DNA of 64,000 nt from Isoptericola halotolerans (GCF_003003075.1 NZ_PVTX01000008.1:62001-126000); one strand, 5' to 3'. Shown: positions 27,881 to 36,671, numbered from the stretch's first letter. Numbers and translations are program-made. The notes: a model not told the origin generated them from the letters alone.

Positions 27881-30481
27881 ATGGCAGCAGCCGACGCCCC
27901 GCGGAGCCGGTCCCAGACGGTCTCGGTCGAGGGCCACCGGCTGCAGCTGACCAACCTCGACAAGGTGCTCTACCCCGCGACCGGCACCACCAAGGGCGAG
28001 GTGCTGCGCTACCTCGCGCAGGTCGCGCCCGCGCTCGTGGCGCACGCCGCGCACCGGCCGGCCACCCGCAAGCGCTGGCCGAACGGCGTGACCGGGCAGA
28101 TGTTCTTCCAGAAGAACCTCGACGCCTCGACGCCCGAGTGGGTCCCACGGCGCACCATCCGGCACACGTCGTCCACCAACGACTACGTCCTGGTCGACGA
28201 TCTCGCCACGCTGACGTGGCTGGGCCAGACCGCCACCCTCGAGATCCACACCCCGCAGTGGCAGTTCGGCCGCACCGGCACACCGCTCGCACCGGACCGT
28301 CTGGTCCTCGATCTCGATCCCGGCCCCGGTGCGGGCCTCGCCGAGTGCGCCGAGGTCGCGCGGTTGGCCCGCGACATCCTCGTCGGCATGAACCTCGAGC
28401 CGCTGCCCGTGACCAGCGGCTCCAAGGGCATCCACCTGTACGCCGCGCTCACCGCGGCGCACGGCGAGCTGACGTCCGACGACGTCTCCGCCGTCGCCAA
28501 GGAGCTTGCCCGGCATCTGGAGTCGGCCCGGCCCGGCCTGGTGGTCAGCGACATGAAGAAGTCGCTCCGGCAGGGCAAGGTGCTGGTCGACTGGTCGCAG
28601 AACAACGGGTCCAAGACCACCATCGCGCCGTACTCCCTCCGCGGCCGCGAGGAACCCACCGTCGCCGCTCCGCGGACGTGGGACGAGCTCGAGGACCCGG
28701 ACCTGCGCCAGCTGGGGTACGCCGAGGTCCTCGAGCGGCTCGAGGAGGACGGCGACCTGCTGGCTCCGCTGCTCACCGGCCATCTGTCCCGGCTCGAGCC
28801 GACGCCGGAGCGGCTCGCCTCGTTCCAGCGGCTCGGGACGTACCGCTCCAAGCGCGACCCGGGCCGGACCCCGGAACCGTTCGGCCCGGTCACCGGCAGC
28901 GCGGACCCGCGACCGGAGGGGTCGACCGGGTCTGCCGGCTCCTCGCCCCGGCCGCGCGACGAGGCCCGCCCGTCGTTCGTCGTCCAGGAGCACCACGCCC
29001 GCCGCCTGCACTGGGACTTTCGCCTGGAGCACGACGGCGTGCTGGTGAGCTGGGCCCTGCCCAAGGGGGAGCCGACGGACCCGGCCCACAACCACCTGGC
29101 GGTACAGACCGAGGACCACCCGCTGGAGTACGGGAGCTTCGAGGGCACGATCCCGGCCGGCGAGTACGGCGCCGGCGAGGTGACGATCTGGGACGCCGGC
29201 ACCTACGAGCTGGAGAAGTGGCGCGAGGGCAAGGAGGTCATCGTCACGCTGGACAGCCCGCGCCGCGGACGGCGCAGGCTCGCCCTCATCCAGACGGGCG
29301 GCCGGGACGGCAGCGAGAGCTCGTGGCTGATCCACCGCACCAAGGCGCAGCCCGACGGCGCGAGCGCGCCGACCGAGGAGGCCGGAGATCCCGGCACGCC
29401 GGTCGCGCAGCCCGCCGACCGGCCGGACGCGACCGAGCGCACGGAGCCCTCGCCGTCGTCCACCGTGCAGCAGAGCCCGCCGGGCGCTGCGCCCCGCCCG
29501 ATGCTCGCGACGACCGCCGCGCCTGCCGAGCTGGCCCGGATGACGGCCGACGACTGGGCGTTCGAGGCCAAGTGGGACGGGTTCCGGGCGATCGTCGAGG
29601 TGCTGGACGACGCACGGGTGCGCCTCACGTCGCGTTCGGGCCGGGACCTGACCGCCACCTTCCCCGAGCTCGCTGAGCTCGGCGGGATGGTCCCCGCAGA
29701 CGAGCTGCCGCTGGTGCTGGACGGCGAGATCGTGGCGCTCGACGCGCAGGGGCGGCCGAGCTTCCGTCGTCTGCAGCAGCGGGCCAACCTGGCCCGGCCG
29801 CGCGACGTCGAGCGCGCACGCCGAGCCGTGGGCGTCGACCTCGTGCTCTTCGACGTGCTGCGCGTGGCCGGCGTGGACGTCACCGACCACCCGTACGACG
29901 AGCGCCGCAGGATCCTGGCCCGCGTCGTCGACGCCCGCCGGCCGGTGCACGTGCCGGAGCCCCTGCCCGGGGACGCGACCGAGGCCATGGCGGAGTCGCG
30001 GCGGCTGGGGCTGGAGGGTCTGGTGGCGAAGCGGCGCCGCTCCGGCTACGCCGTCGGCCGCCGGTCGCGCGACTGGCTCCGGGCCAAGCACGTCGCCATG
30101 CAGGAGGCCGTGGTGGTGGGGTGGCGCCCCCTGCGCAGCGGCACGCCGACGGAGGATCCCCGGTCCGTCGGGGGCCTGCTGCTCGCGGTGCCCGACGACG
30201 CGGGCGACCTGCGGTTCGTCGGACGGGTGGGCACCGGGCTCAGCGACGCCGAGCGGCGGCGGCTCGCCGCAGCGCTCGTCAAGCTCGAGCAGGACGAGCC
30301 GCCCGTCCCCGAGGTCCCCGCCCTCGACGCCGCGGGGGCGCGCTGGGTGCGGCCCACCGAGGTCGTCGAGGTGTCGCACGCCGGATGGACCGACGGCACA
30401 CCGGGAGGCGGCAGCCTCCGTCACGCCGTGTGGCGCGGGCGGCGGACGGACAAGCGGCCGCAGGACATCCGCGTCGAGTGA
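27881..30481 (+). CDS. ligD: ATP-dependent DNA ligase D (polymerase-phosphoesterase-ligase)
   Basis: 866 residues carrying all three NHEJ activities in the mycobacterial order. Polymerase/primase domain: residues about 10-300, metal-binding D144 and D146 in LDLDPGPG. 3'-Phosphoesterase domain: about 365-500, with EHHARRLHWDFRLEHDG and IPAGEYGAGEVTIWDAG. Ligase domain: from about 510, nucleotidyl lysine K564 in FEAKWDGFRAI, GEIVALD and EGLVAKRRRSGYAVGRRS, then an OB fold. Acidic/Pro-rich linkers separate the domains. ATG 27881 is preceded six bases upstream by CAGCAT. It works with Ku, encoded divergently next door. It converges on the sortase gene with 19 bp between stops. Confidence 0.96.
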   Translation: MAAADAPRSRSQTVSVEGHRLQLTNLDKVLYPATGTTKGEVLRYLAQVAPALVAHAAHRPATRKRWPNGVTGQMFFQKNLDASTPEWVPRRTIRHTSSTNDYVLVDDLATLTWLGQTATLEIHTPQWQFGRTGTPLAPDRLVLDLDPGPGAGLAECAEVARLARDILVGMNLEPLPVTSGSKGIHLYAALTAAHGELTSDDVSAVAKELARHLESARPGLVVSDMKKSLRQGKVLVDWSQNNGSKTTIAPYSLRGREEPTVAAPRTWDELEDPDLRQLGYAEVLERLEEDGDLLAPLLTGHLSRLEPTPERLASFQRLGTYRSKRDPGRTPEPFGPVTGSADPRPEGSTGSAGSSPRPRDEARPSFVVQEHHARRLHWDFRLEHDGVLVSWALPKGEPTDPAHNHLAVQTEDHPLEYGSFEGTIPAGEYGAGEVTIWDAGTYELEKWREGKEVIVTLDSPRRGRRRLALIQTGGRDGSESSWLIHRTKAQPDGASAPTEEAGDPGTPVAQPADRPDATERTEPSPSSTVQQSPPGAAPRPMLATTAAPAELARMTADDWAFEAKWDGFRAIVEVLDDARVRLTSRSGRDLTATFPELAELGGMVPADELPLVLDGEIVALDAQGRPSFRRLQQRANLARPRDVERARRAVGVDLVLFDVLRVAGVDVTDHPYDERRRILARVVDARRPVHVPEPLPGDATEAMAESRRLGLEGLVAKRRRSGYAVGRRSRDWLRAKHVAMQEAVVVGWRPLRSGTPTEDPRSVGGLLLAVPDDAGDLRFVGRVGTGLSDAERRRLAAALVKLEQDEPPVPEVPALDAAGARWVRPTEVVEVSHAGWTDGTPGGGSLRHAVWRGRRTDKRPQDIRVE

Positions 30482-30500
30482 TCGACGAGGGCTCGCGTCG

Positions 30501-31190
30501 TCACACCTCGTGGGCGTAGACGACCGTGTTGTCCTCGTAGTGGCCGACGCTCGCGTCCCACGCCCCGCCGCACGTGATGACGCGCAGCTCGGGCCCGTCG
30601 GTGTTGGCGTAGACCCGACGGGTGGGGAACTCGTCCTTGGGATACGACTCGACGCGGTCCACCTCGAATGTGACGGTGGTGCCGTCGCCCCGGTCCACGT
30701 GCACCTTCTGCCCCGGCTCCAGCGTGGCCAGGTCGTAGAAGACCGACTCGCCGTTCGGGCTGTCGACGTGTCCCTCGATGACCGCCGGGCCCTGGTCGCC
30801 GGGCCGCGGCGACCCGTCGAACCACGCCGCACGGTCGATGTCGTCCCCGGCCGGGACCTCGATGGTGCCGTCGTCGTTCAGGCCCAGGTGCAGCAGCCGC
30901 GAGTCGACGTCGATCGCCGGGATCCGCACCCGCCGCGGCAGGGCGCTGCGCTCCTCCGCCGGCGGCTCGGCGGACGCTGCGGCCGACGGCGCGCCGGCCT
31001 CGGCGGTACGGCTCGGCCCGGGCAGCGCCTCGGTCGGTGGCGACGGCGCGGTGGACGAGGACCGGGGCGGGCTGGTCTCCTCCACCGGCGCGGGCGCCGG
31101 TTCCTGCGTGCCCAGCCCGACGGCGACCGCCGTCCCGCCGCCGAGCACCAGCCCGGCGGCGAGGACGGCGGCCACGCGTCGGCCGACCAT
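30501..31190 (-). CDS. Class F-type sortase, with Glu at a usually Arg position
   Basis: 229 residues: membrane helix at about 5-27, a P/A/S/E-rich stalk to about 85, then a sortase beta-barrel. Catalytic His H141 (VIEGHVDS) and Cys C207 (VITCGG) are present. In class F sortases known to me the segment after the Cys reads GHYRDN; here it is GHYEDN (E219), replacing the Arg. Whether that Arg is the catalytic one should be checked by alignment. Sortases join surface proteins to the wall or to each other. The ATG overlaps the stop of the upstream CHRD gene by one base (TGATG), so the two are translationally coupled and probably enzyme and substrate. Confidence 0.82.
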   Translation of the reverse strand: MVGRRVAAVLAAGLVLGGGTAVAVGLGTQEPAPAPVEETSPPRSSSTAPSPPTEALPGPSRTAEAGAPSAAASAEPPAEERSALPRRVRIPAIDVDSRLLHLGLNDDGTIEVPAGDDIDRAAWFDGSPRPGDQGPAVIEGHVDSPNGESVFYDLATLEPGQKVHVDRGDGTTVTFEVDRVESYPKDEFPTRRVYANTDGPELRVITCGGAWDASVGHYEDNTVVYAHEV

Positions 31191-31978
31191 CAGGAGTCCT
31201 GGCCCACGGTCCGACGGCGCGCGACGAGCCCGGCGGTCAGGCCCGCACCCGCGAGGAGCGCCACGCCGCCACCGGCGATCAGACCGAGGTTCTCGGTCCC
31301 GGCGGTGCCACCGGTACCGGTCTGCACGCCACCGGCCGGCATCTCGTCCATCTGCGAGGCGGCGAGGATGCCGCACAGCGCCGGGTCGGTGGCCTCGGCG
31401 GGCAGCGACGGGTCGAGGTCCGACTCCGTGTCGCCGTCGTAGGCGCCGCTGCCGTCGTGGTCCACGCCGTGCACGACGAGCGCGACGTCACCGGCGAGGA
31501 TGTCGTCCGCGAGGTCCTGAGAGACCTCGATCTCGCCGCGCTGGTAGTCGATCTCGCCACCCTCGGCCGTGTCGAACCGGTCGACGGCGAGCGCCGAGTC
31601 GCCCGAGGTGTCGCCCTCCGTGGTCAGCGAGACCTGGACCGACCCGTAGGACGGGACGCCCTCGGAGGTGGTGATCGTGCCCGAGCCGTCGGCGTCGTCG
31701 CCCTCGACGGGGCACTGGTTCTTGGCGTCCTCGCCGTAGTGCAGGTGGGCGGCGTGCGGGCTGCCGGCGAGCAGGCCGGACGCCGCGAACTCCACCGTGA
31801 GGGTCGTGCCCTCGACCCAGACCATCGCCTCGCCGCTGCCGTCCACGCCGTTGAGCGGGACGGGCGTGAGGTCACCCTGGGCGGTACCGTCCGCGGCCGA
31901 GGCCGGGCCGGTGACGGCGAGCAGTCCGGCGAGCGAGAGGGCCGGCGCGACGAGCGCGGCGCGGGTGCGTGCCTTCAT
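31190..31978 (-). CDS. CHRD-domain secreted surface protein
   Basis: 262 residues. Signal peptide (1-28, ending PASA-A), then a CHRD-type beta domain (about 32-185) with LTVEFAASGLLAGSPHAAHLH and ALVVHGVDHDGSGAYD, and a C-terminal G/T-rich stretch, a hydrophobic helix (GLIAGGGVALLAGAGLTAGL) and the basic stop VARRRT. The tail looks like a cell-wall sorting signal, although no canonical LPXTG precedes it; TGTGG and TAGTENLG are candidate recognition segments. CHRD domains occur in chordin and in bacterial surface proteins of unknown role. ATG 31978 has a Shine-Dalgarno (GAAGGGA). The coupled downstream sortase suggests a dedicated pair. Confidence 0.78.
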   Translation of the reverse strand: MKARTRAALVAPALSLAGLLAVTGPASAADGTAQGDLTPVPLNGVDGSGEAMVWVEGTTLTVEFAASGLLAGSPHAAHLHYGEDAKNQCPVEGDDADGSGTITTSEGVPSYGSVQVSLTTEGDTSGDSALAVDRFDTAEGGEIDYQRGEIEVSQDLADDILAGDVALVVHGVDHDGSGAYDGDTESDLDPSLPAEATDPALCGILAASQMDEMPAGGVQTGTGGTAGTENLGLIAGGGVALLAGAGLTAGLVARRRTVGQDS

Positions 31979-32129
31979 GATCGATCCCTTCGTTCCAGGC
32001 CACGACGTTCGCGACCTGTCGGGGGTTCGGAGTCCTGCGGCCCCCGGATGGGTCCGGATCGAGATCGGTGACGACGGCGGTGGGAAGGGCGCTCGGAATG
32101 GCCCGGCCGGGTCGTCGGTTGCCCCTGGC

Positions 32130-33053
32130 ATGCGAGCAATCACCTACAGCCAGTACGGCGACGCCGACGTCCTCGAGCTCACCGAGCAGCCCGACCCCCA
32201 TCCCGGAGCGGACGCCGTGGTGGTCCGCGTCCGCGCCGCCTCCGTGAACCCGGTCGACTGGAAGGTCCGCCAGGGCTACCTGGACGGGCTGATGGACGCC
32301 CACTTCCCCGTGGTCCCGGGCTGGGACGTCGCGGGCGTCGTCGAACAGGTGGGACTGGACACCCCCGAGTACGCGGTGGGCGACGAGGTGTACGGGTACG
32401 TGCGCACCGACGTCGTGCACGGCGGCACGTTCGCCGAGCTGGTGGCCGCTCCCGTGCGCACCCTGGCGCGCAAGCCGCGCTCCCTGACGTTCGAGGAGGC
32501 GGCGGCCGTCCCGCTGGCGGGCCTCACCGCGCTCCAGACGATCCGCCGCTCGGGCGTGCGGGACGGGCACACCGTGCTCGTGCACGCCGCGGCAGGCGGG
32601 GTGGGCGCCTTCGCGGTGCAGATCGCCCGCTCGCTCGGCGCCCGCGTCCTCGGGACGGCGAGCGAGGCGAACCACGAGTTCCTGCGGTCCCTCGGCGCCG
32701 AGCCGGTGACCTACGGCGACGGCCTCGCCGAGCGGGTGCGCGAGCTGGCTCCCGACGGCGTCGACGTGGCGCTCGACTACGTGGGCGGCGACGCCGTGGC
32801 GACCTCCGCCGCGGTGCTGGCCGACGGCGGGACGATCACCTCGATCACCGACCCGGCCGCGCGGGACGAGCACGGCGGGCAGTACGTGTGGGTGCGCCCG
32901 TCGACCAGCGACCTGGACGACCTCGCCGCGATGTTCGACGCCGGCACCCTGCGTGTCGAGGTCGCCGAGACCTACGAGCTCGCGGACACCGCCGCGGCGC
33001 ACCGCGCCAGCGAGGGCGGGCACGTGCGCGGCAAGATCGTCGTGCGGGTCTGA
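32130..33053 (+). CDS. NADP-dependent quinone oxidoreductase/zinc-less alcohol dehydrogenase family
   Basis: 307 residues of the medium-chain dehydrogenase/reductase superfamily, QOR branch: MRAITYSQYGDADVLELTE start, VNPVDWKVRQGYL, PVVPGWDVAGVVEQVG, the nucleotide-binding loop AAAGGVGAFAVQIARSLGA and a C-terminal HVRGKIVVRV. No structural zinc cysteines are seen, so it should be a zinc-independent NADPH reductase of quinones or activated alkenes. The ATG at 32130 is chosen because the family always begins here; no clear Shine-Dalgarno or -10 precedes it. It is divergent from the CHRD-sortase pair and convergent with the siderophore-interacting protein gene. Confidence 0.85.
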   Translation: MRAITYSQYGDADVLELTEQPDPHPGADAVVVRVRAASVNPVDWKVRQGYLDGLMDAHFPVVPGWDVAGVVEQVGLDTPEYAVGDEVYGYVRTDVVHGGTFAELVAAPVRTLARKPRSLTFEEAAAVPLAGLTALQTIRRSGVRDGHTVLVHAAAGGVGAFAVQIARSLGARVLGTASEANHEFLRSLGAEPVTYGDGLAERVRELAPDGVDVALDYVGGDAVATSAAVLADGGTITSITDPAARDEHGGQYVWVRPSTSDLDDLAAMFDAGTLRVEVAETYELADTAAAHRASEGGHVRGKIVVRV

Positions 33054-33072
33054 ACGACGAGGGCCGGGCCGG

Positions 33073-33894
33073 TCAGCCCGCGGCGGGCTTCCCGTGGCGC
33101 CAGTAACCCAGGAACGTGATGTGCGCCTTGGGCATGCCCGCGGCCACGAGGTGCCGGCGCACGCCGGTGGCCAGCCCGGCCTCGCCCGCCGCGTAGGCGG
33201 ACCCGACGCCGTCGGGCAGCGTGAGCCGGCGGACCTCGGCGAGCGCGGCCTGCCCCGGTACCGCGTCCGCACCGGTGGTCTCGTCCCGGGCGACCCAGCG
33301 CACCTCCACGCCGGACGGTGCGCGGAAGTCCTGCTGGTCGTCCGCCGTGGGCACCTCGACGACGGCGATGCCGCGGGCGTCGGCGGGCAGCGACTCGCAG
33401 ATGCCGGCCACGGCGGGCAGCGCCGTCTCGTCGCCGACGAGCAACGTCCAGTCGTGGGGGTGCTGCGGGTCGTAGGTGGCCCCCTGGTCGAGGAGCCCGA
33501 CCGTGTCGCCCGTCCGCGCCGTCGTCGCGAAGTCGGCCGCCGGACCCGAGCTCCCCTCCGCGTCGGCGTGGATGACGAAGTCGACATCGATCTCGCCCAG
33601 GTCGGGCCGGGCGGCACGGACGGTGTAGTTGCGCACCCACGGCCGCCGTGACCTCGGCGTGGCGAGGTACTGCAGGTACCAGCCCCACTCGGACGACCGG
33701 GTCGGCGGGCGCAGCATGTCCTGCCCGGAACGCTGCAGGAACAGCCGGAACCACTGGTCGAACCCGAGCGGGGTGAAGCGGTCGAGCCCGCCCAGCGTCA
33801 CGCGCATCATGTGCGGCGTGACCTGCTTGGTGGTCACGACCTCGGCGACGACGACCTGTGGATCGACCGGCTTGCGACCGTGGTGAGACGACAT
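33073..33894 (-). CDS. Siderophore-interacting protein (ViuB/SIP family ferric reductase)
   Basis: 273 residues. FAD-binding domain with RNYTVRAAR (RxYTxR flavin motif) preceded by FRLFLQRSG, and an NAD(P)H-type domain with LLVGDETALPAVAGI; AYAAGEAG near the C-terminus and a final FLGYWRHGK are family hallmarks. SIP proteins reduce ferric siderophores in the cytoplasm to release iron. Regulation is clear from sequence: an iron box covers the promoter, and its TAACCT forms the -10 seven nt before the ATG, so iron-loaded IdeR/DmdR would block transcription directly. No siderophore transporter or synthesis gene is adjacent. Confidence 0.92.
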   Translation of the reverse strand: MSSHHGRKPVDPQVVVAEVVTTKQVTPHMMRVTLGGLDRFTPLGFDQWFRLFLQRSGQDMLRPPTRSSEWGWYLQYLATPRSRRPWVRNYTVRAARPDLGEIDVDFVIHADAEGSSGPAADFATTARTGDTVGLLDQGATYDPQHPHDWTLLVGDETALPAVAGICESLPADARGIAVVEVPTADDQQDFRAPSGVEVRWVARDETTGADAVPGQAALAEVRRLTLPDGVGSAYAAGEAGLATGVRRHLVAAGMPKAHITFLGYWRHGKPAAG

Positions 33895-33899
33895 GCGGA

Positions 33900-33918
33900 T
33901 AAGGTTAGGCGAACCTCA
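33900..33918 (-). promoter_or_regulatory. Iron box (IdeR/DmdR site) over the SIP promoter
   Basis: TAAGGTTAGGCGAACCTCA matches the actinobacterial consensus TTAGGTTAGGCTAACCTAA at 16 of 19 positions. On the minus strand it contains TAACCT (33902-33907), 7 nt before the gene's ATG, so the operator overlaps the -10 of a leaderless promoter. Confidence 0.88.
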
Positions 33919-34005
33919 CCCACGTGTGAAGGGGTGTCCCGGCACGCGGACACCACCGACCTGCCGGGCGCGCACCGGACGACCGCGGTCGGGCACGATG
34001 GGCGC

Positions 34006-34773
34006 GTGTGCCGCCTCCCGCTCCTCACCGTCGTCGTCGCCTGCAGCCTGCTCGGCGCCTGCACGGCGCAGCCCGACGCACCGGCACCCGCGCCGTCGGC
34101 CTCGGCGTCGGCTGCTGCCGCGCCGCCCAGCGATCGCCCGGCACCGGAACCCTCCGACGCCGCCGTGACGGAGGTGTCCTCGGGCGGCACCACCCTCACC
34201 GTCTCGGTGCCCACGGGTGGCGGCGCCCGCGCCGTGGAGGTCGTGCCCGCGGACGGCACGGTCACGGTCCGCGTCGGCACCGCTCCGGAGGCACCGGCCA
34301 CGATCACGCTGACCTCCGCCGGGAGCCTCGAGGTGAACGTCGACTCGAGCGTGACGATCCTGGACGACGGCGGCACCCCGGTCGCGGGCCTCTCCCCCGT
34401 CGCCGGCGGCGCCGTCGTCACCGCGGTCGACACGACGAGCGTGCGCCTCGACCCGCCCCCGGAGGCGAGCACCGCCGAGACGGTGCTGGGCACCGAGGCG
34501 GTCGAGAGCGCCGACTGGGGCGAGCGCGAGGGCGGTCGGTCGCTCGCCGTCGACCCCACCGCCTGGGCCCGGTCCGGCGGCGAGGCCGGCACGGACCTCG
34601 TGTGGGCCGAGCTCGTCGCGTCCGATCCCGAGGTGGACACCCCCGTCATGCACGACCAGCTCGTCTGCCACTCGATCGGCGCACCCGAGAAGGACACGTG
34701 GAACCTCGAGCCGTGGCGACCCGACGTCGGGCTCGTCGCCGTCCTCACGGACCGGTGCAACCCCACCGAGTAG
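34006..34773 (+). CDS. DUF2599-domain lipoprotein
   Basis: 255 residues. The lipoprotein signal peptide ends in the lipobox LLGAC, with C19 as the modified cysteine. Residues 22-60 are an A/P/S linker, 60-170 a beta-rich region, and the last 85 residues match DUF2599: ADWGEREGGRSLAVDPTAWA, LVCHSIGAPEKDTWNLEPW and RPDVG...RCNPTE with two conserved Cys. The same domain occurs in mycobacterial secreted proteins; its function is not known. The GTG at 34006 is preceded by CACGAT six bases upstream. The neighbours (SIP, acetyltransferase) give no clear functional hint. Confidence 0.78.
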   Translation: MCRLPLLTVVVACSLLGACTAQPDAPAPAPSASASAAAAPPSDRPAPEPSDAAVTEVSSGGTTLTVSVPTGGGARAVEVVPADGTVTVRVGTAPEAPATITLTSAGSLEVNVDSSVTILDDGGTPVAGLSPVAGGAVVTAVDTTSVRLDPPPEASTAETVLGTEAVESADWGEREGGRSLAVDPTAWARSGGEAGTDLVWAELVASDPEVDTPVMHDQLVCHSIGAPEKDTWNLEPWRPDVGLVAVLTDRCNPTE

Positions 34774-34814
34774 TCACGCGAGCGCGGCCGGGCTCGCAGG
34801 TCGCGGCGACCACC

Positions 34815-34841
34815 TAGCATCGAGGCGTGAACGACGCCTCG
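34815..34841 (+). promoter_or_regulatory. -10 element and start-codon hairpin of an acetyltransferase gene
   Basis: TAGCAT (34815-34820) ends six bases before the GTG at 34827. The first transcribed bases could fold as CGAGGCG-TGAACGA-CGCCTCG (34821-34841), a 7-bp perfect stem that holds the first G of the start codon. Confidence 0.5.
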
Positions 34842-35306
34842 ACCCCTGCTCCCGGCACGCTCCGCCTCGCGTTCCGCACCGCCGTGCGCGACGACCTCGA
34901 ACGGATCGTCGAGCTCATCGCCGACGACACGGTCGCGGCCCGGCGCACCGGCAGCTTCGGTCCCGCCCACGTCGCGGGGTTCGAGGCCATCTCCGCCAGC
35001 CCGCACGACGAGCTGGTCGTGGCAGAGCTCGACGGCGCGGTCGTGGGCGTCATGCAGCTGACGGCGATCCCCGGCATCTCGCGCAACGGCGCGACGCGGC
35101 TGCAGGTCGAGGCCGTCCGGGTCGACGCCCGGCTCCGTGGCCGCGGTATCGGGCGCCGCCTGATGGAGCACGCCCACGACTGGGGGCGAGCACGGGGCTG
35201 CACGCTCGCCCAGCTCACCTCGGACAAGCAGCGTCCCGACGCCCACCGGTTCTACGCCTCGGTGGGCTACGCGGCGTCGCACGAGGGCTTCAAGCTGACT
35301 CTGTGA
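34827..35306 (+). CDS. GNAT family N-acetyltransferase
   Basis: 159 residues of the Gcn5-related fold: strand 1 (LRLAFRTAVRDDLERIVEL), the central strand (LVVAELDGAVVGVMQLTAI), the acetyl-CoA pyrophosphate loop (VRVDARLRGRGIGRRLMEH, R/Q-x-x-G-x-G type) and RFYASVGYAASHEGFKL at the C-terminus. The acceptor is unknown. The GTG start is given by TAGCAT six bases upstream, so the mRNA is probably leaderless. A hairpin overlaps the start codon. The gene converges on an MFS pump with 5 bp between the stop codons. Confidence 0.85.
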   Translation: MNDASTPAPGTLRLAFRTAVRDDLERIVELIADDTVAARRTGSFGPAHVAGFEAISASPHDELVVAELDGAVVGVMQLTAIPGISRNGATRLQVEAVRVDARLRGRGIGRRLMEHAHDWGRARGCTLAQLTSDKQRPDAHRFYASVGYAASHEGFKLTL

Positions 35307-35311
35307 GCTGG

Positions 35312-36664
35312 TCAGCCCGCGGGCGCGGTCTCCCGTGGCCGGTCCCGGATCCCGGCCATGCTCACCAGTCCGCCCACCACGAGCAGCACAGCCGTCACCA
35401 CCAGGGCCCGGTGGAAGGACTCGACGTCGAGCACCCCGCCGAGGATGACGCCCGCGAACGCGATGACCACGAGGCCCGCCACCCGGGACACGGCGTTGTT
35501 GACCGCCGAGGCGATCCCGGCGTCGGACGGCGGCACGGCACCGAGGATGGCGGACGTCAGGGGCGCGACCGTGATCGCCAGCCCGAGCCCGAAGACCAGG
35601 ACACCCGGCAGCACCTCGGTGACGTAGCTCGCGTCGGCGTCCATGGTGAGCATCAGCAGGAACCCGCACGCGGCGACCACCGGGCCGACGGTCATGAACC
35701 ATCGCGCCCCGTGACGGCCCGCGAGCGTCCCGAACCGGGTGGACAGCGCCAGCATCGCGAACGTGATGGGCAGCTGCGCCACCCCCGCGGCCGTCGCGGA
35801 GTAGCCGGCGACCTGCTGCAGGAACAGCGTCAGGACGAACCCGCCGAACGCCAGCGCACCGTAGACCGCCGCGGTGGCGACGTTGCCCCACGCGAAGTTC
35901 CGCACCGCGAAGAGCCGCATCGGCAGCATCGGGTCAGGGGCCCGGCGCTCGTAGAGGACGAACGCCACCAGCAGCGCGAGCCCGACGCCGACGAGCGGCC
36001 ACACCTGCTCGATGAGGCCGAACACCGTCGTGCCGAGCCCGACGGCCGCGAGCACCGCGCCCGGGACGTCGATGCGCCGCCCGCTCGTGGCCCCCGACGG
36101 CGGCACTCCCCGCAGCAGGTAGAGGGTCACCGCGACCACGGGGACGTTGATCCAGAACACCCCGCGCCAGGAGACGAGGTCGACCAGCCCGCCCCCGACG
36201 AACGGCCCGACGATCATGGCGGTGCCGGTCCACGCGGTCCAGGTGCCGATGGCCCGGGACTGAGCCGGCCCCTCGAACGTCGAGATGATGAGCGCCAACG
36301 AGCTGGGCACGAGCAGCGCCCCGGCGACGCCCTGGAGCAGGCGTGCGACGACGAGCACGGCGCCGGTGGGGGCCACGGCGCACAGCACCGACGTCGCGGC
36401 GAACCCCAGCAGCCCGACGAACAGCACCTGGCGGCGACCGTAGACGTCCGAGAGCGAGCCGGCGGCGAGGATGAGGGCGCCGAGCGTGACGAGATAGCCG
36501 TCGACCACCCACTGCTGGAGCGTCAGGCCGGCCTCGCCCGGCCCGCCGAGCTCGTCGGCGATCGCGGGCAGGGCCACGTTGACGACGGTCCCGTCGAGGA
36601 ACGACACGAACGACGCGAGGATCGCGACGAGCAGCACACGCCGCTGCGTGGAGGTGGTGGCCAC
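35312..36664 (-). CDS. MFS transporter, DHA2 family (EmrB/QacA)
   Basis: 450 residues, 14 predicted helices. ASFVSFLDGTVVNVALPAI (motif D1), SLSDVYGRRQVL (motif A) and TAMIVGPFVGGGLVDLVSWR (motif C) are clear DHA2 signs. The open frame allows a GTG at 36673, but GTG 36662-36664 is preferred because TAGCGT lies 7 nt before it; the difference is three residues. Substrate unknown. It is divergent from the Eis-like gene, 88 bp apart; each has its own TAGCGT -10, a symmetric arrangement, and no palindromic operator is evident. Confidence 0.87.
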   Translation of the reverse strand: MATTSTQRRVLLVAILASFVSFLDGTVVNVALPAIADELGGPGEAGLTLQQWVVDGYLVTLGALILAAGSLSDVYGRRQVLFVGLLGFAATSVLCAVAPTGAVLVVARLLQGVAGALLVPSSLALIISTFEGPAQSRAIGTWTAWTGTAMIVGPFVGGGLVDLVSWRGVFWINVPVVAVTLYLLRGVPPSGATSGRRIDVPGAVLAAVGLGTTVFGLIEQVWPLVGVGLALLVAFVLYERRAPDPMLPMRLFAVRNFAWGNVATAAVYGALAFGGFVLTLFLQQVAGYSATAAGVAQLPITFAMLALSTRFGTLAGRHGARWFMTVGPVVAACGFLLMLTMDADASYVTEVLPGVLVFGLGLAITVAPLTSAILGAVPPSDAGIASAVNNAVSRVAGLVVIAFAGVILGGVLDVESFHRALVVTAVLLVVGGLVSMAGIRDRPRETAPAG

Positions 36665-36671
36665 GCGCCTC

